Assembly (NCBI RefSeq): GCF_900312975.1
Contig: NZ_LT990039.1
Span: forward strand, 1,426,001-1,490,000
Direction: 5' to 3'
From: Massilistercora timonensis
GTDB taxonomy: Bacteria; Bacillota; Clostridia; Lachnospirales; Lachnospiraceae
Length of the DNA stretch: 64,000 nucleotides
Shown: positions 45,796 to 54,007 of the stretch, in pieces
Layout: the number at the start of each line of letters is the position of its first letter
Position numbering within the stretch: position 1 is the first letter of the stretch
Notes under the pieces: model-generated
Seen by the model: the letters and a program-made list of their open reading frames with translations, nothing else
What the model was told of the DNA's origin: nothing
The model's database searches: none
Position numbers and translations under genes: made by a program

Positions 45796-45832
45796 AGAGA
45801 GTATCAAAGCGATTGATACTCTCTATTATTTT
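45796..45832 (+). terminator. Attenuator before the ABC transporter pair
   Basis: Twelve-bp perfect arms AGAGAGTATCAA / TTGATACTCTCT with a five-base loop, then ATTATTTT, 18 bp before the gene. Confidence 0.8.
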
Positions 45833-45850
45833 GCTTAAGGAGGAAAGGAA

Positions 45851-47617
45851 ATGAAGCAGAAAAGCTGGATTTCTATTGTGTTTTCCTTTGCTTCACAGTG
45901 CCGGGGCAAGATTGCCCTGTCCGTCTTATGTGCGATCATCAGTGTGGTTGCCGGACTGATACCCTATTGGAGTGTTTACCAAATTATCACGCTCTTTATC
46001 GGCGGTTCACCTGTGATGGCAGAGGTTTGGAAATGGTGCTGGATCGGACTTGGCGCTTATGCGATACGCTTCTTGCTCTATGGTATTTCAACGAGCCTGT
46101 CCCACATATCTGCCTACACTATTTTGGAGAATATTCGTTTGACCCTTGCCCAGCGGCTGATGAAAGCGCCGCTGGGGACAGTCATCGGAGAGTCTGTGGG
46201 TAAGTTGAAAAGTGTATTGGTAGACCGTGTGGAAACGATTGAGCTGCCACTGGCCCACATGATCCCGGAGTGTATCTCCAACCTGCTGCTCCCCGTGGCA
46301 GTCTTTGTTTATCTGGTCTGCATTGACTGGCGTATGGCTCTGGCTATGCTGGTGACTGTGCCTCTCGCTTTTATCGCCTTTGCCATGATGATGAAGAATT
46401 TTAATAAGCTCTATGCCGATTACATGGAGTCCAACAACTATGTGAATGGCGTGATTGTAGAGTATGTGGAGGGCATTGAAGTTATCAAGGCGTTTAATCA
46501 GTCCTCCAGTTCCTATGAAAAATTCACAAAGGCGGTTAAATCTTTCAAGGACTACACCCTTAAATGGTATCAAAGCACCTGGAAGTTGATGAACTTTATT
46601 TCTGCGGTATTGCCTTCCACCTTCCTGGGAACGCTCCCCATTGGTATGTATCTCTACTGGACTGGAAGCCTGGCCCCGCAGGATCTTGTTATGTGCCTGA
46701 TCCTCTCGCTGGGGATTGTAGGCCCACTGATGAACTTTACCACCTATGTCAATGAAACGAAAACGGTTGAGTATGCTGTACACGATGTAGACAAGCTGCT
46801 CCATGTGGAAGAACTGCCCGATACTGGAAAACCAGTGGATGTGCAGTCCAAAGACATTCAGCTTCAGGATGTTTCGTTCTCTTATGATAAAGAGAGCGGT
46901 AAACAGGTGCTTTCCCATATCAATCTGAAAATCCCGGAGGGAAAGTTTACGGCACTTGTCGGCCCGTCCGGTGGGGGTAAGTCCACCATCGCCCGCTTGA
47001 TTGCCCGTTTTTGGGATGTGAACGATGGAAAAATCACCATTGGCGGTGTGGACATTCGCAGTATGCCGCTGGCCCAGCTTGCCGATATTGTCAGCTTTGT
47101 TACACAGGATAACTTCCTGTTCAACTGCTCCATCAAGGAAAATATTCGGCTGGGAAACCCTGATGCTACGGACGAAGAAGTATATGCGGCAGCAAAAGCC
47201 GCCTGCTGTGATGAATTTATACAGAAATTGGACAATGGCTATGACACGATGGCCGGGGATGCGGGGAACCGGCTTTCAGGCGGTGAAAAACAGCGCATTT
47301 CTATTGCCCGCATGATTTTGAAAAATGCCCCCATCGTGATTTTGGACGAGGCAACCGCGTTCACTGATCAGGAGAACGAAGAAAAAATCCAGCAGTCTAT
47401 CGCTGCTTTGACAAAAGGGAAAACGCTGCTGGTCATCGCACATCGTCTGTCCACCATCAAAAATGCCGATCAGATTATTGTCCTGCAAAACGGGCAGGTT
47501 GAGAACACAGGTACTCATCAGCAGCTTTTAGATGGCGACTCTCTCTATCGGGATATGTGGGAGGCGCATATCGGAGCGCAGAACTGGTCTGCCGGTTCCG
47601 GGAAAGGAGGTAACTGA
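45851..47617 (+). CDS. Half-ABC transporter 1 (YbtP/Q-IrtAB-like)
   Basis: 588 residues, TMD-NBD fusion. Six N-terminal membrane helices up to about residue 310, then NBD with VGPSGGGKST, signature LSGGEKQRISIAR, Walker B VILDEATAFTDQENE and H-loop IAHRLSTI. The AFTDQEN sequence after Walker B is typical of the YbtPQ/IrtAB siderophore importers despite their exporter fold. It ends one base before the start of its partner, so a heterodimer is likely. Confidence 0.9.
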   Translation: MKQKSWISIVFSFASQCRGKIALSVLCAIISVVAGLIPYWSVYQIITLFIGGSPVMAEVWKWCWIGLGAYAIRFLLYGISTSLSHISAYTILENIRLTLAQRLMKAPLGTVIGESVGKLKSVLVDRVETIELPLAHMIPECISNLLLPVAVFVYLVCIDWRMALAMLVTVPLAFIAFAMMMKNFNKLYADYMESNNYVNGVIVEYVEGIEVIKAFNQSSSSYEKFTKAVKSFKDYTLKWYQSTWKLMNFISAVLPSTFLGTLPIGMYLYWTGSLAPQDLVMCLILSLGIVGPLMNFTTYVNETKTVEYAVHDVDKLLHVEELPDTGKPVDVQSKDIQLQDVSFSYDKESGKQVLSHINLKIPEGKFTALVGPSGGGKSTIARLIARFWDVNDGKITIGGVDIRSMPLAQLADIVSFVTQDNFLFNCSIKENIRLGNPDATDEEVYAAAKAACCDEFIQKLDNGYDTMAGDAGNRLSGGEKQRISIARMILKNAPIVILDEATAFTDQENEEKIQQSIAALTKGKTLLVIAHRLSTIKNADQIIVLQNGQVENTGTHQQLLDGDSLYRDMWEAHIGAQNWSAGSGKGGN

Positions 47618-47618
47618 T

Positions 47619-49367
47619 ATGTTTCGGATTGTAAATCGACTGATTCAATGGACAGGGAAATATAAACGGCGTATTTACATCGGTTTTGTCTACGCTTTCA
47701 TTCACAGCATTTTTACCGCAATCCCTATTATGTTGGCGGCGAATGGATTAAGTGCTGTTCTGGATGACTTCAATGGCGTTAAGCCATTGGAGGGGCGGGA
47801 CATCTGGATCATGCTGGGGGCCATGATTTTAGCTGTATTGGGCCGATACCTGTTCTCATATCTTCGAGCCATCACGCAGGAAAGTGTCGGTTATGAAGCA
47901 ACCGCTGACGAGAGAATACGGCTGGGAGATATTTTGAAACGGGTGTCGCTGGGCTTTTTCAGTAAGAACAATATGGGCGAACTGTCCGCAGCGGCTACAA
48001 CCGACCTCTCGTTTATGGAAATGTTCGCCATGAATATGGTCAACACTGTTGTGAATGGCTATATCACCGTTATCGTCCTGATATTGTTCCTTGCATTTTA
48101 TAGTCCTCTGGCGGGAGGAATTGCTTTGGCTGGTGTCCTTCTGTCTGCCCTATTCCTCCATCTGTTGGAGGCACGCAGCCACCAAAATGCGCCTATCCAT
48201 CAAAAGGCACAGGACGATATGGTGGAAAGTTCTATCGAGTATCTGCGAGGGATGCAGGTGGTGAAAGCCTTTAAGCAGGAAGGCGTATCTATTGCCGGTA
48301 TCCGCAAAGCATACAACGACAGCAAGAAAATCAACATCAAAATTGAAGTGGAATATATGCCCTTCAACTGCCTGCACCTGTTTTCTCTGAAAGCCGCCTC
48401 CATTGCCATTGTAGCTGTGGCCGCCCTGCTGACCTATAACAGCAGTATGGAACTTCCTACCATGCTCATGCTGGATATGTTTTCCTTTATGATTTTCGGA
48501 AGTGTTGAGGCCATGAACAACGCCGCCCATGTATTGGAGGTCATTGATGCTACGCTGGATAAACTGGACGGCATTGAACACGCCGACATTATAGACAAAG
48601 ACGGGAAAGATATTTCTTTGCAGAACACAGACATTGCTTTCCGTGATGTGACATTCTCCTACGATAAAGTTTCTGTTTTGCGGAATATCAGCTTTTCCAT
48701 CCCCCAGGGCAGCACTACGGCCATTGTAGGGCCATCTGGTAGCGGCAAGACCACGATTTGCAACCTGATTGCTCGTTTCTATGATGTGGACAGCGGCGAG
48801 GTCACAGTTGGCGGTGAGGATGTGCGAAACATGACCTGTGACAGTTTGCTCCGCAATATCTCGATGGTCTTTCAAAAGGTCTATTTGTTCCACGATACCA
48901 TTGAAAACAACATCCGTTTCGGCAATCCAAGTGCAACGAAGGAAGAAATTATAGAGGCGGCGAAAAAGGCTCGGTGCCATGACTTCATTATGGCTCTTCC
49001 CGATGGATATGAAACGGTGATCGGCGAGGGCGGCTCTACGCTGTCTGGCGGAGAAAAACAGCGCATTTCCATTGCCCGCGCCATTTTGAAAAATGCCAAC
49101 ATTGTCATTCTTGATGAGGCAACAGCAAGTATTGATCCAGAAAATGAGCATCTGATCCAGCAGGCAATCAGTGAATTGACTATTGGAAAAACGGTTATCG
49201 TTATCGCCCATCGTCTGGCAACGATTGAACACGCTGACCAGATTTTAGTGGTGGATAAAGGACAGGTCGTTCAGAGAGGAACACATCAGCAACTTGTTCA
49301 GCAGGAAGGACTTTATCGCCGTTTCATTACAATCCGTGAGCAGACAGAGGGTTGGAGCATTGCATAA
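47619..49367 (+). CDS. Half-ABC transporter 2 (YbtP/Q-IrtAB-like)
   Basis: 582 residues from the ATG at 47619 with AAAGGAGG; the frame extends upstream inside gene 1 without ribosome site. TMD with six helices, then VGPSGSGKTT, LSGGEKQRISIAR, VILDEATASIDPENE, IAHRLATI. Partner of the preceding half transporter. With ECF, AraC and an MntR-like protein, metal-chelate traffic is the most economical role, but substrate and direction are not shown by the sequence. Confidence 0.9.
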   Translation: MFRIVNRLIQWTGKYKRRIYIGFVYAFIHSIFTAIPIMLAANGLSAVLDDFNGVKPLEGRDIWIMLGAMILAVLGRYLFSYLRAITQESVGYEATADERIRLGDILKRVSLGFFSKNNMGELSAAATTDLSFMEMFAMNMVNTVVNGYITVIVLILFLAFYSPLAGGIALAGVLLSALFLHLLEARSHQNAPIHQKAQDDMVESSIEYLRGMQVVKAFKQEGVSIAGIRKAYNDSKKINIKIEVEYMPFNCLHLFSLKAASIAIVAVAALLTYNSSMELPTMLMLDMFSFMIFGSVEAMNNAAHVLEVIDATLDKLDGIEHADIIDKDGKDISLQNTDIAFRDVTFSYDKVSVLRNISFSIPQGSTTAIVGPSGSGKTTICNLIARFYDVDSGEVTVGGEDVRNMTCDSLLRNISMVFQKVYLFHDTIENNIRFGNPSATKEEIIEAAKKARCHDFIMALPDGYETVIGEGGSTLSGGEKQRISIARAILKNANIVILDEATASIDPENEHLIQQAISELTIGKTVIVIAHRLATIEHADQILVVDKGQVVQRGTHQQLVQQEGLYRRFITIREQTEGWSIA

Positions 49368-49390
49368 TAACGTATGGAGGTTCTGTGCTA

Positions 49391-49780
49391 ATGAAAATTC
49401 ATGAATCCGGAGAAGATTATCTGGAGGCTATCTTTGTTCTGCAGCAGAAAAAAGGAATGGTGCGCTCTGTTGATGTGGCGCAGCATCTGGGTGTGAAAAA
49501 GCCCAGTGTTTGTAATGCGGTTTCTATTTTGGAGCAATGCGGCTTCTTGGTTAAAGATGAGGACCATTTCCTTCACTTAACTGAGAAGGGCCGTAAGACG
49601 GCTGAGACAATCTATGAACGGCACTGCTATTTTAAAAACTGGCTGATCGAGGCAGGTGTGGAGGATGCCACAGCGGAACAGGAAGCCTGCAGGATCGAGC
49701 ATGACATCAGTGAGCAGAGCTTCCAGAAACTGAAGAGATGGAAGGAGCTGGGACACTCTGAAGAGACAAATGGTGATTGA
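49391..49780 (+). CDS. DtxR/MntR-family metal-dependent repressor
   Basis: 129 residues from the ATG at 49391 (ATGGAGG upstream). Winged helix VRSVDVAQHLGVKKPSVCNAV and a short dimerisation domain, no SH3 domain, as in MntR. Metal ligands are retained by position: Asp and Glu in GEDYLEAI, His in YERHCYF, and Glu-x2-Glu-His in EACRIEHDIS. It closes the transporter operon and probably senses its metal. Confidence 0.85.
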   Translation: MKIHESGEDYLEAIFVLQQKKGMVRSVDVAQHLGVKKPSVCNAVSILEQCGFLVKDEDHFLHLTEKGRKTAETIYERHCYFKNWLIEAGVEDATAEQEACRIEHDISEQSFQKLKRWKELGHSEETNGD

Positions 49781-50174
49781 ATTTCCAGAGGAACGGTTGC
49801 CGGAGATATGCAGCATCAAAAGAAAACTCCAGGCTCTGGAGGGTGTGAAAATCTACATGGAGCCGCAGCAGATCCGATATCTGGGATTTTTCCTGGATAT
49901 GCTCCAGCGTAAGGTTATGGTGGAGGAAAAAGAGGTGCTGTTGACTGCTAGGGAATTTGATGTCCTTGCTGTCATGGCCCGGCATCCGGGACGTGTGTAT
50001 ACCTATGCGCAGATCTGCCATATGATCTATGGAGAAACGGATGTAGGGGAAGAAATGTACAGCAGTGCTTACTGTCTGATCGGCAGCCTGCGGAAGAAGC
50101 TGGAGAAAGATACACGGCATCCCCGGTATCTTCATACCGTATATGGTGTCGGGTATCGGTTTGAGATTGCATAA
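49770..50174 (+). CDS. OmpR-type winged-helix protein without receiver domain
   Basis: 134 residues. C-terminal OmpR/PhoB winged helix: LLTAREFDVLAVMARHPGRVYTYAQICHMIY, then LRKKLEKDTRHPRYLHTVYGVGYRFEI. The first 45 residues show no receiver aspartate pocket. The ATG overlaps the MntR-like gene by 11 bases. Either a truncated response regulator or a stand-alone DNA-binding protein of the element. Confidence 0.7.
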   Translation: MVIEFPEERLPEICSIKRKLQALEGVKIYMEPQQIRYLGFFLDMLQRKVMVEEKEVLLTAREFDVLAVMARHPGRVYTYAQICHMIYGETDVGEEMYSSAYCLIGSLRKKLEKDTRHPRYLHTVYGVGYRFEIA

Positions 50175-50192
50175 ATAATAATCGTTATAACC

Positions 50193-50228
50193 ATCAAGGG
50201 GCGCTGCTTTTTACACAGCGTCCCTTGA
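50193..50228. terminator. Inverted repeat after the transporter/regulator block
   Basis: CAAGGGGCGCTG / CAGCGTCCCTTG (50194-50205, 50216-50227; one G-U pair) with a T-rich loop but no downstream T run. Possible bidirectional transcription barrier between convergent genes. Confidence 0.5.
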
Positions 50229-50256
50229 GTTCATTCATAAGATATTTACAACATTT

Positions 50257-51096
50257 TTATTCTGGGAACGGCAAAGTCGGGCGATAGTAGCCATCCACAT
50301 GAAGAGGAAGGACTACCGATCCGGCTTCGATTTTTTTAATCTGAACGTCATGGGAATAGCCCAGGACAACGCAGCCACATGAAACGTTTTCAATGCCTGA
50401 TCGACCAGATGCCCGGTCAACGATTGTTTGTCCGCCCATTGTTCCAATCCGTGCATTCCCATTCAGGCGCAGAATATGGGCGTTGTCCAACATATTATGT
50501 ATATGGCTGTTTTCATATACACTACGAATAAGCGAAATGCCTTTCATCTTATGGACGACTGCATTCCCACACAATTCACAGATCATGGAATGGTCAGCCA
50601 GATTTTGAATCTGAACGTTTCCACAAGCATGTCGAATCAAAGAGTTCCCTGTGATCAACTCTGCCTGAGCGTGATCAGACATAGAACTTATGACAGAATC
50701 AAAACAGTAGATTTCTGCATCTCCACAAACGTTCGTTACGTTACAGTGATACAAAATATGCTTACCGCTGCTGATCATCTTGATTGTCTCATTTGTCCGT
50801 AAGTATTTTTTCTGCCAATCCTCCAGTGCGGCAATTATTCTTTGTTGGATAGGTTTGTTCTTCCGTAAAGGTCTGTCAAGCCAGGAATCAGCAGAGAACA
50901 TTGAAAAATCGATTTTCTGGTGCTTTGGACTGATCCACCATTCCCAACAAGATTGATATAATGTGATAATTATGGGAAAGGTGCCCTCCTTGATATATCC
51001 GGACTCGGTTTTGGCTGCCAGAATATCCTGTACCCCTTTATCCCCTCTAGCTGTCGCATAACCTTCATTTTCAAATAGTACAATTCTAAAATCCAT
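50257..51096 (-). CDS. Nonapeptide-repeat beta-solenoid protein, unknown
   Basis: 279 residues. Residues about 131-265 can be laid out as 15 consecutive nine-residue repeats with small residue at position 4 and Ile/Val at 6, for example TGNSLIRHA, CGNVQIQNL, LDNAHILRL, NGNARIGTM. This indicates a right-handed beta-solenoid. The N-terminal 130 residues are globular and Trp-rich (CWEWWISPKHQ). It does not fit the five-residue pattern of pentapeptide-repeat (Qnr) proteins. AAGGAGAAAAG precedes the ATG. Its leader is duplicated before the ligase gene at 59342. Confidence 0.65.
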   Translation of the reverse strand: MDFRIVLFENEGYATARGDKGVQDILAAKTESGYIKEGTFPIIITLYQSCWEWWISPKHQKIDFSMFSADSWLDRPLRKNKPIQQRIIAALEDWQKKYLRTNETIKMISSGKHILYHCNVTNVCGDAEIYCFDSVISSMSDHAQAELITGNSLIRHACGNVQIQNLADHSMICELCGNAVVHKMKGISLIRSVYENSHIHNMLDNAHILRLNGNARIGTMGGQTIVDRASGRSGIENVSCGCVVLGYSHDVQIKKIEAGSVVLPLHVDGYYRPTLPFPE

Positions 51097-51157
51097 TCTT
51101 TTCTCCTTTCTTGTGGGTGTTCCTCCGGAAATTTAATTCAATCCTCCTCTCCTGCTT

Positions 51158-51319
51158 TCAGGCATAAAAAAAGAGAATGATGCTGGGTGCTCATTCTCAA
51201 ACTTCGTACAGAAATCTCTGCAAAATAAAAAAAGCCAGAAGGTACTGCCCTGGTGGCAGAATATCCCTCTGACTGATTACAAACCTAAACAGCATATCCT
51301 TTTCCGGATAAACACAAAT
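51158..51319 (-). ncRNA. Leader RNA, copy A, with two serial terminators
   Basis: On the minus strand: terminator 1 (51272 to 51227; CAGAGG / CCTTCTG arms enclosing TGCC / GGCA, then T7), then terminator 2 (51198 to 51166; GAGAATGA / TCATTCTC, then T7), then 70 nt to the gene. Nearly identical to 61407-61573. Both terminators must be passed to express the nonapeptide-repeat protein. Confidence 0.75.
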
Positions 51320-51334
51320 AATGATTACAAAATA

Positions 51335-51363
51335 AGTATATTACCATATATGGTATGTGTCAA
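51335..51363 (-). promoter_or_regulatory. Promoter of leader copy A with spacer palindrome
   Basis: Minus strand TTGACA (51363-51358), 17-bp spacer, TATACT (51340-51335). The spacer contains the perfect palindrome TACCATATATGGTA (51342-51355), placed to block RNA polymerase. Confidence 0.8.
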
Positions 51364-51409
51364 ACAAAAATACAACAAAATATAGTTTGGTTCGGATTTT
51401 TTCAATAAA

Positions 51410-51447
51410 AGTTGCTATTTACGCATCCCATACGTATGAAATAAGTA
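51410..51447 (+). promoter_or_regulatory. Control region shared with the parM promoter
   Basis: 32/38 identical to 38774-38811: AGTTGCTAT, TACGTATG and AATAAGTA are conserved in order and spacing. It would drive the DUF5348 gene at 51568 across a 120-bp leader. Confidence 0.55.
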
Positions 51448-51567
51448 ACAGAGCCATATGAAGTGTTCAGGGAAGTTTTAGTATTGAACAGACAGAAAAT
51501 CATCCACTCTGCGGAAATGCAGCCCTATTATTCTTATGAAAAGTAAAATACACAGGAGGAAATCACT

Positions 51568-51798
51568 ATGGTAAAGAAAAAAGGCGTTTTATGCTATGAC
51601 CGGGAATCCGGGAGGTATGACATCTACTTTGGAAACGGCAGCTATTACGGCGGCCTGCATTGCGGGGACTGCTTTGATGTAGAAATGAATGGAGACTGGG
51701 TGCCGGTCCGGATTGAAATGGATGATGACTGGTATCTTGTGGGAGTTCCGAAGATCCGGTTGGACGGCCTGACAGTCCGGGCGGATCGGTACGAGTGA
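51568..51798 (+). CDS. DUF5348 family small protein
   Basis: 76 residues, beta-rich: LCYDRESGRYDIYFGNGSYY, LHCGDCFDVEMNGDWVPVRIE, DWYLVGVPKIRLDGLTVRA. This matches DUF5348, a family common in conjugative elements of Firmicutes. CAGGAGG precedes the ATG. Function unknown. Confidence 0.8.
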   Translation: MVKKKGVLCYDRESGRYDIYFGNGSYYGGLHCGDCFDVEMNGDWVPVRIEMDDDWYLVGVPKIRLDGLTVRADRYE

Positions 51799-51817
51799 TC
51801 TTGTCAGGAGGGCGAAC

Positions 51818-52123
51818 ATGAAAAAGGAATGGGTGAAACCTGAGATCAAGTTTATCACGGATCCGGATATTATCCTGGGATGCCTCTATGAAGTGTATGG
51901 ACAGGAACAGAAGTCTGTATTGGCTGGGAAGAATATCCGGCATACGATGATCTTCCCTTTTCTCCGGATGCTGGCAAATAACACACAGGGAGATGTCAGG
52001 AATCTGGAAGCTCTGCATCAGCGGCTCTGGAAGATATATGAAAAAGAACCGGAAAAGCAGGTGTTTGTACAGCAGGGAGAGAAAATCCTGGAAGCTGTCA
52101 GGAAAGGAGAAGATGGTGGATGA
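51818..52123 (+). CDS. Hypothetical protein
   Basis: 101 residues, mostly helical (RHTMIFPFLRMLANNTQGDV, LEALHQRLWKIYEKEPEKQV). Not recognised. Lies 19 bp after the DUF5348 gene and overlaps the next gene by four bases, so the three form one operon. Confidence 0.6.
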   Translation: MKKEWVKPEIKFITDPDIILGCLYEVYGQEQKSVLAGKNIRHTMIFPFLRMLANNTQGDVRNLEALHQRLWKIYEKEPEKQVFVQQGEKILEAVRKGEDGG

Positions 52124-52605
52124 TTTCCTATGAAAAAGCAAAAATGGGGAAGCAGCTGATGAAACAATTCATTGCGGAAGGGGAACTGGAAAAAGCAGCG
52201 TTAATCGGGTTGATGTACCAGATGCCGATTCGGATAGGGGATGCGATAAAGCTGCGGAAAAGTGACCTTTCCGGGAGGAATGTTTTAAAGATCTCTGCCA
52301 AATATGGAAAACCTTATACGAACCGGCATGGCAATCCTTATCGGATCACCAGACAGCTGAGGAGTCTTCTAAATTCTATCAACAGGGACTCTGATTTCAT
52401 CTTCACACGGAAGAAGGAGTATTATATACATTTATTCCACATATATTGGGGGTATTATCATCTAAATGACTTCCGGTGTGAATATTTGAGGAACGAAGAA
52501 CTGCTTGAATGTCAGAGACGGAAGAAACAGTCCAAACCAGCCCAGCGCTTCACCGTTGAGGTAAAGGACGGGAAGCTGATTTTCAAAAGGGTGAGCGGCA
52601 CCTAA
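52120..52605 (+). CDS. Tyrosine-recombinase-like protein lacking the C-terminal catalytic residues
   Basis: 161 residues. IGLMYQMPIRIGDAIKLRKSDLSG followed by KISAKYGKPYTNRHG resembles the first half of a phage-integrase catalytic domain, with Arg in place of the active-site Arg and a Lys beta-hairpin. No His-x-x-Arg, His or Tyr motifs follow; the C-terminus is unrelated (RFTVEVKDGKLIFKR). It may be a domesticated DNA-binding derivative or a chance resemblance. Sits 0.25 kb before a complete recombinase. Confidence 0.5.
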   Translation: MISYEKAKMGKQLMKQFIAEGELEKAALIGLMYQMPIRIGDAIKLRKSDLSGRNVLKISAKYGKPYTNRHGNPYRITRQLRSLLNSINRDSDFIFTRKKEYYIHLFHIYWGYYHLNDFRCEYLRNEELLECQRRKKQSKPAQRFTVEVKDGKLIFKRVSGT

Positions 52606-52724
52606 GCTGCCCCCTGAAATCATCCAGATCGGACAGCGGAAAAAATCTGCTGTCCTTTTTGCGTTTTTATGCTGTGAAACGTATGGAATATATATAGGAA
52701 GCGTGTCAGAACCGTGCCATTTTC

Positions 52725-52837
52725 TGAACACAACATAATAGCAATTATGTTGTGTTGGAGCTGAGCGAGGCAGGGGTAATCCCATCTGAACGCAACATAA
52801 TTACGTACACATCACTGAAAAGTGAACGCAACATAAT
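52725..52837. other. Candidate resolution/recombination site (IRS-like)
   Basis: Four copies of AACRCAACATAAT: an inverted pair (52727-52739 and 52744-52756) separated by only AGCA, then two direct copies inside TGAACGCAACATAAT at 52787-52801 and 52823-52837. A core of inverted recombinase sites plus two direct accessory sites next to a tyrosine-recombinase gene is the architecture of the TnpI internal resolution site of Tn4430. Confidence 0.7.
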
Positions 52838-52857
52838 CGCAGAAGGGAATGAGAAGC

Positions 52858-53694
52858 ATGGCATTACTGGATGATTATAGAATTTATCTGAAGGAACAGG
52901 GGAAAGCGAAAAATACCATTCAGACTTATAGCAGGCACGTTGATGAATACTGTCGGTGGTACAGGGACACGTTTGGGGAGGAACTGACGCTGCTTTACCA
53001 TACCAACATTCTGGATTTCCGGTCATACCTTCAGAATGTCAAGAGGCTGAAATTTAAAAGCATTGATACGAAACTATCTTCGCTTTCCAGCTTTAATGAA
53101 TTTCTGATCAAGTCTGGCATTCAGGAAGATCTGGTAATTATGCGGGAGGACCGGCTGAAATTCCAGCAGGACATTGCAAGCCCGGCGGAAATAGAAAAGA
53201 AAGATGTGGAGGCGTTTCTCCAGAAGGTACTTGTTGATACTGGAAAGAGAAACTATGCGATTGCGGTGATCCTTGCATATGCCGGCTTGCGTGTCAGCGA
53301 GTGCATCAGTATTGGTCTAACAGATATTGATTTTCAGGCACGGGAACTGCTGGTGATTGGAAAAGGCAATAAGCAGCGGATCGTATTCATCAATGACAAG
53401 ATCATCCATGCGGTCCGGGAGTATCTGAAGGTAAGAAACTCCCAGTCTGAGTACCTGTTTATCAGCAGGAATGGCGGAAAGCTCCACCGCAGCAGTGTGA
53501 ACCGTTTTTTCAATCAGTGTTCGGACCGGATTACCCCGCACAAGCTCCGGCACTACTTTTGCTCTCATGCCCTGGAGATGGGATATACGATTGCGGAAGT
53601 CGCAAATCAGGCTGGCCATGCCAGCGAGCGGACAACGTTGATTTATACCAATACAAGCCGGGAGCAGATGAAGGAGAAATCAAACCTGTTGTAA
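52858..53694 (+). CDS. Tyrosine recombinase (XerC/D or TnpI type)
   Basis: 278 residues from the ATG at 52858, spaced ten bases from AAGGG; an ATG at 52849 is too close to it. N-terminal core-binding domain (LDDYRIYLKEQGKAKNTIQTY), catalytic domain complete: Arg in YAGLRVSECI, Lys in GKGNKQRIV, HKLRH, GHAS and Tyr in LIYTNTS. Compact size fits resolvase-like recombinases rather than arm-site integrases. Its presumed target repeats lie directly upstream. Confidence 0.9.
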   Translation: MALLDDYRIYLKEQGKAKNTIQTYSRHVDEYCRWYRDTFGEELTLLYHTNILDFRSYLQNVKRLKFKSIDTKLSSLSSFNEFLIKSGIQEDLVIMREDRLKFQQDIASPAEIEKKDVEAFLQKVLVDTGKRNYAIAVILAYAGLRVSECISIGLTDIDFQARELLVIGKGNKQRIVFINDKIIHAVREYLKVRNSQSEYLFISRNGGKLHRSSVNRFFNQCSDRITPHKLRHYFCSHALEMGYTIAEVANQAGHASERTTLIYTNTSREQMKEKSNLL

Positions 53695-53768
53695 GTAACA
53701 GTAAAAATAAAATTGTCTTTGCATAGACAGACAATAAGTTGATTATAATAAAAGTAACAGGTATAACA

Positions 53769-53962
53769 ATGACAAAACTAACGAAGGATGTAGCGGAAAG
53801 ATATGATATTAAGGGAAAAACATCTTGGCTGCAACAGAAAAGTATTATGGGGGTGACATCGGGTTTCGCAATGTGATCAGCAGCGACATCGTAGATCTAA
53901 GCAGGAATGGAATTGTTCATTATAATATCATTGTCATTCTGCTGGATGAGAAGAATATATAA
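53769..53962 (+). pseudogene. Frameshifted small gene remnant
   Basis: An ATG at 53769 opens TKLTKDVAERYDIKGKTSWL, which ends at a TGA. A second frame from about 53825 reads LAATEKYYGGDIGFRNVI, then SSDIVDLSRNGIVHYNIIVI to a TAA at 53960-53962. The two halves look like one small protein broken by a frameshift. Family unknown. Confidence 0.4.
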
Positions 53963-53969
53963 CTGCGTT

Positions 53970-53998
53970 AAAAAGGAGCCGTCCGTGAGGGCGGCTCC
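53970..53998 (-). terminator. Terminator of the DUF4143 ATPase gene
   Basis: Minus strand GGAGCCGCCC / ...GGACGGCTCC hairpin followed by TTTTT (plus-strand A run at 53970-53974). Confidence 0.85.
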
Positions 53999-54007
53999 GA
54001 GTCGTTT

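Noticed and set aside
50257-51096. Qnr-like pentapeptide-repeat protein
   Set aside because: The repeat period is nine residues and the A(D/N)LxX pentapeptide pattern is absent.
51158-51319. CRISPR array or insertion-sequence ends
   Set aside because: Only two distant copies exist, each is a pair of terminators, and no transposase or regular repeat-spacer pattern is present.
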